Assembly (NCBI GenBank): GCA_029260155.1
Contig: JAJDDU010000128.1
Location: 1-5,256 of the forward strand
DNA length: 5,256 nt
Reading direction: 5' to 3'
DNA from: Phycisphaerae bacterium
GTDB lineage: Bacteria > Planctomycetota > Phycisphaerae > UBA1845
Numbering within the stretch: position 1 is the stretch's first letter; every line of letters starts with the position of its first letter. Positions 5,241 to 5,256 of the stretch are shown one piece after another. Made by a program: the position numbers and the translations under genes. The notes under the pieces are model-generated. The model was given only the letters and a program-made list of their open reading frames with translations. It was not told the DNA's origin and did no database searches.

Positions 5241-5256
5241 AAGGAGAAGCACGATG
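5241..5256 (+). CDS. Start of a further plus-strand gene, cut by the window edge
   Basis: AAGGAG at 5241-5246 lies seven bases before an ATG that forms the last three bases of the window (5254-5256). The site is as good as that of the coiled-coil gene and points away from the propeller gene, so a divergently transcribed gene probably starts here. Only the start codon is visible, so nothing can be said of the product. Confidence 0.55.

Overview
The window looks like a stretch of a high-GC genome from the Planctomycetota or a close relative. The sequence basis is two large secreted-type proteins with dockerin-like calcium loops, one of which also carries a cohesin-like domain of the sort common in planctomycete surface proteins. 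A small coiled-coil protein ending in a conserved-looking helix, and frequent switching of gene strand, fit the same origin. The taxonomic call is an inference from protein style, not from a marker gene.

Layout, left to right. (1) 2-694, plus strand: the 3' end of a secreted protein with cysteine-containing dockerin-like repeats followed by a cohesin-like domain. (2) 695-963: a convergent gap holding a long imperfect hairpin (769-847) of REP/MITE type. (3) 964-1707, minus strand: a complete endonuclease/exonuclease/phosphatase (EEP) family enzyme. (4) 1771-2601, plus strand, divergent from it across 63 bp: a YprB-type RNase H-like exonuclease. (5) 2602-2994: a G/T-rich gap without a convincing gene. 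(6) 2995-3255, plus strand: an 86-residue coiled-coil protein with a strong ribosome binding site. (7) 3256-3342: two hairpins between convergent genes. (8) 3343-5121, minus strand: a protein of twelve LDL-receptor class B (YWTD) propeller blades with a C-terminal two-loop dockerin. (9) 5122-5256: a divergent upstream region that ends with the ribosome binding site and ATG of a further plus-strand gene.

No operon is evident, because neighbouring genes mostly lie on opposite strands. Two themes can be seen: extracellular modular proteins at both ends (dockerin and cohesin-like parts that could in principle interact), and a divergent pair of predicted nucleases/phosphoesterases in the middle. 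The most notable anomaly is at the 5' end of the propeller gene. A well-formed signal peptide is encoded there in frame, but a TAA separates it from the only nearby ATG, so the gene either starts at a non-ATG codon, has a short leader ORF, or carries a nonsense mutation or sequence error. I saw no tRNA, rRNA, CRISPR array, insertion sequence or obvious defence or secondary-metabolite system.
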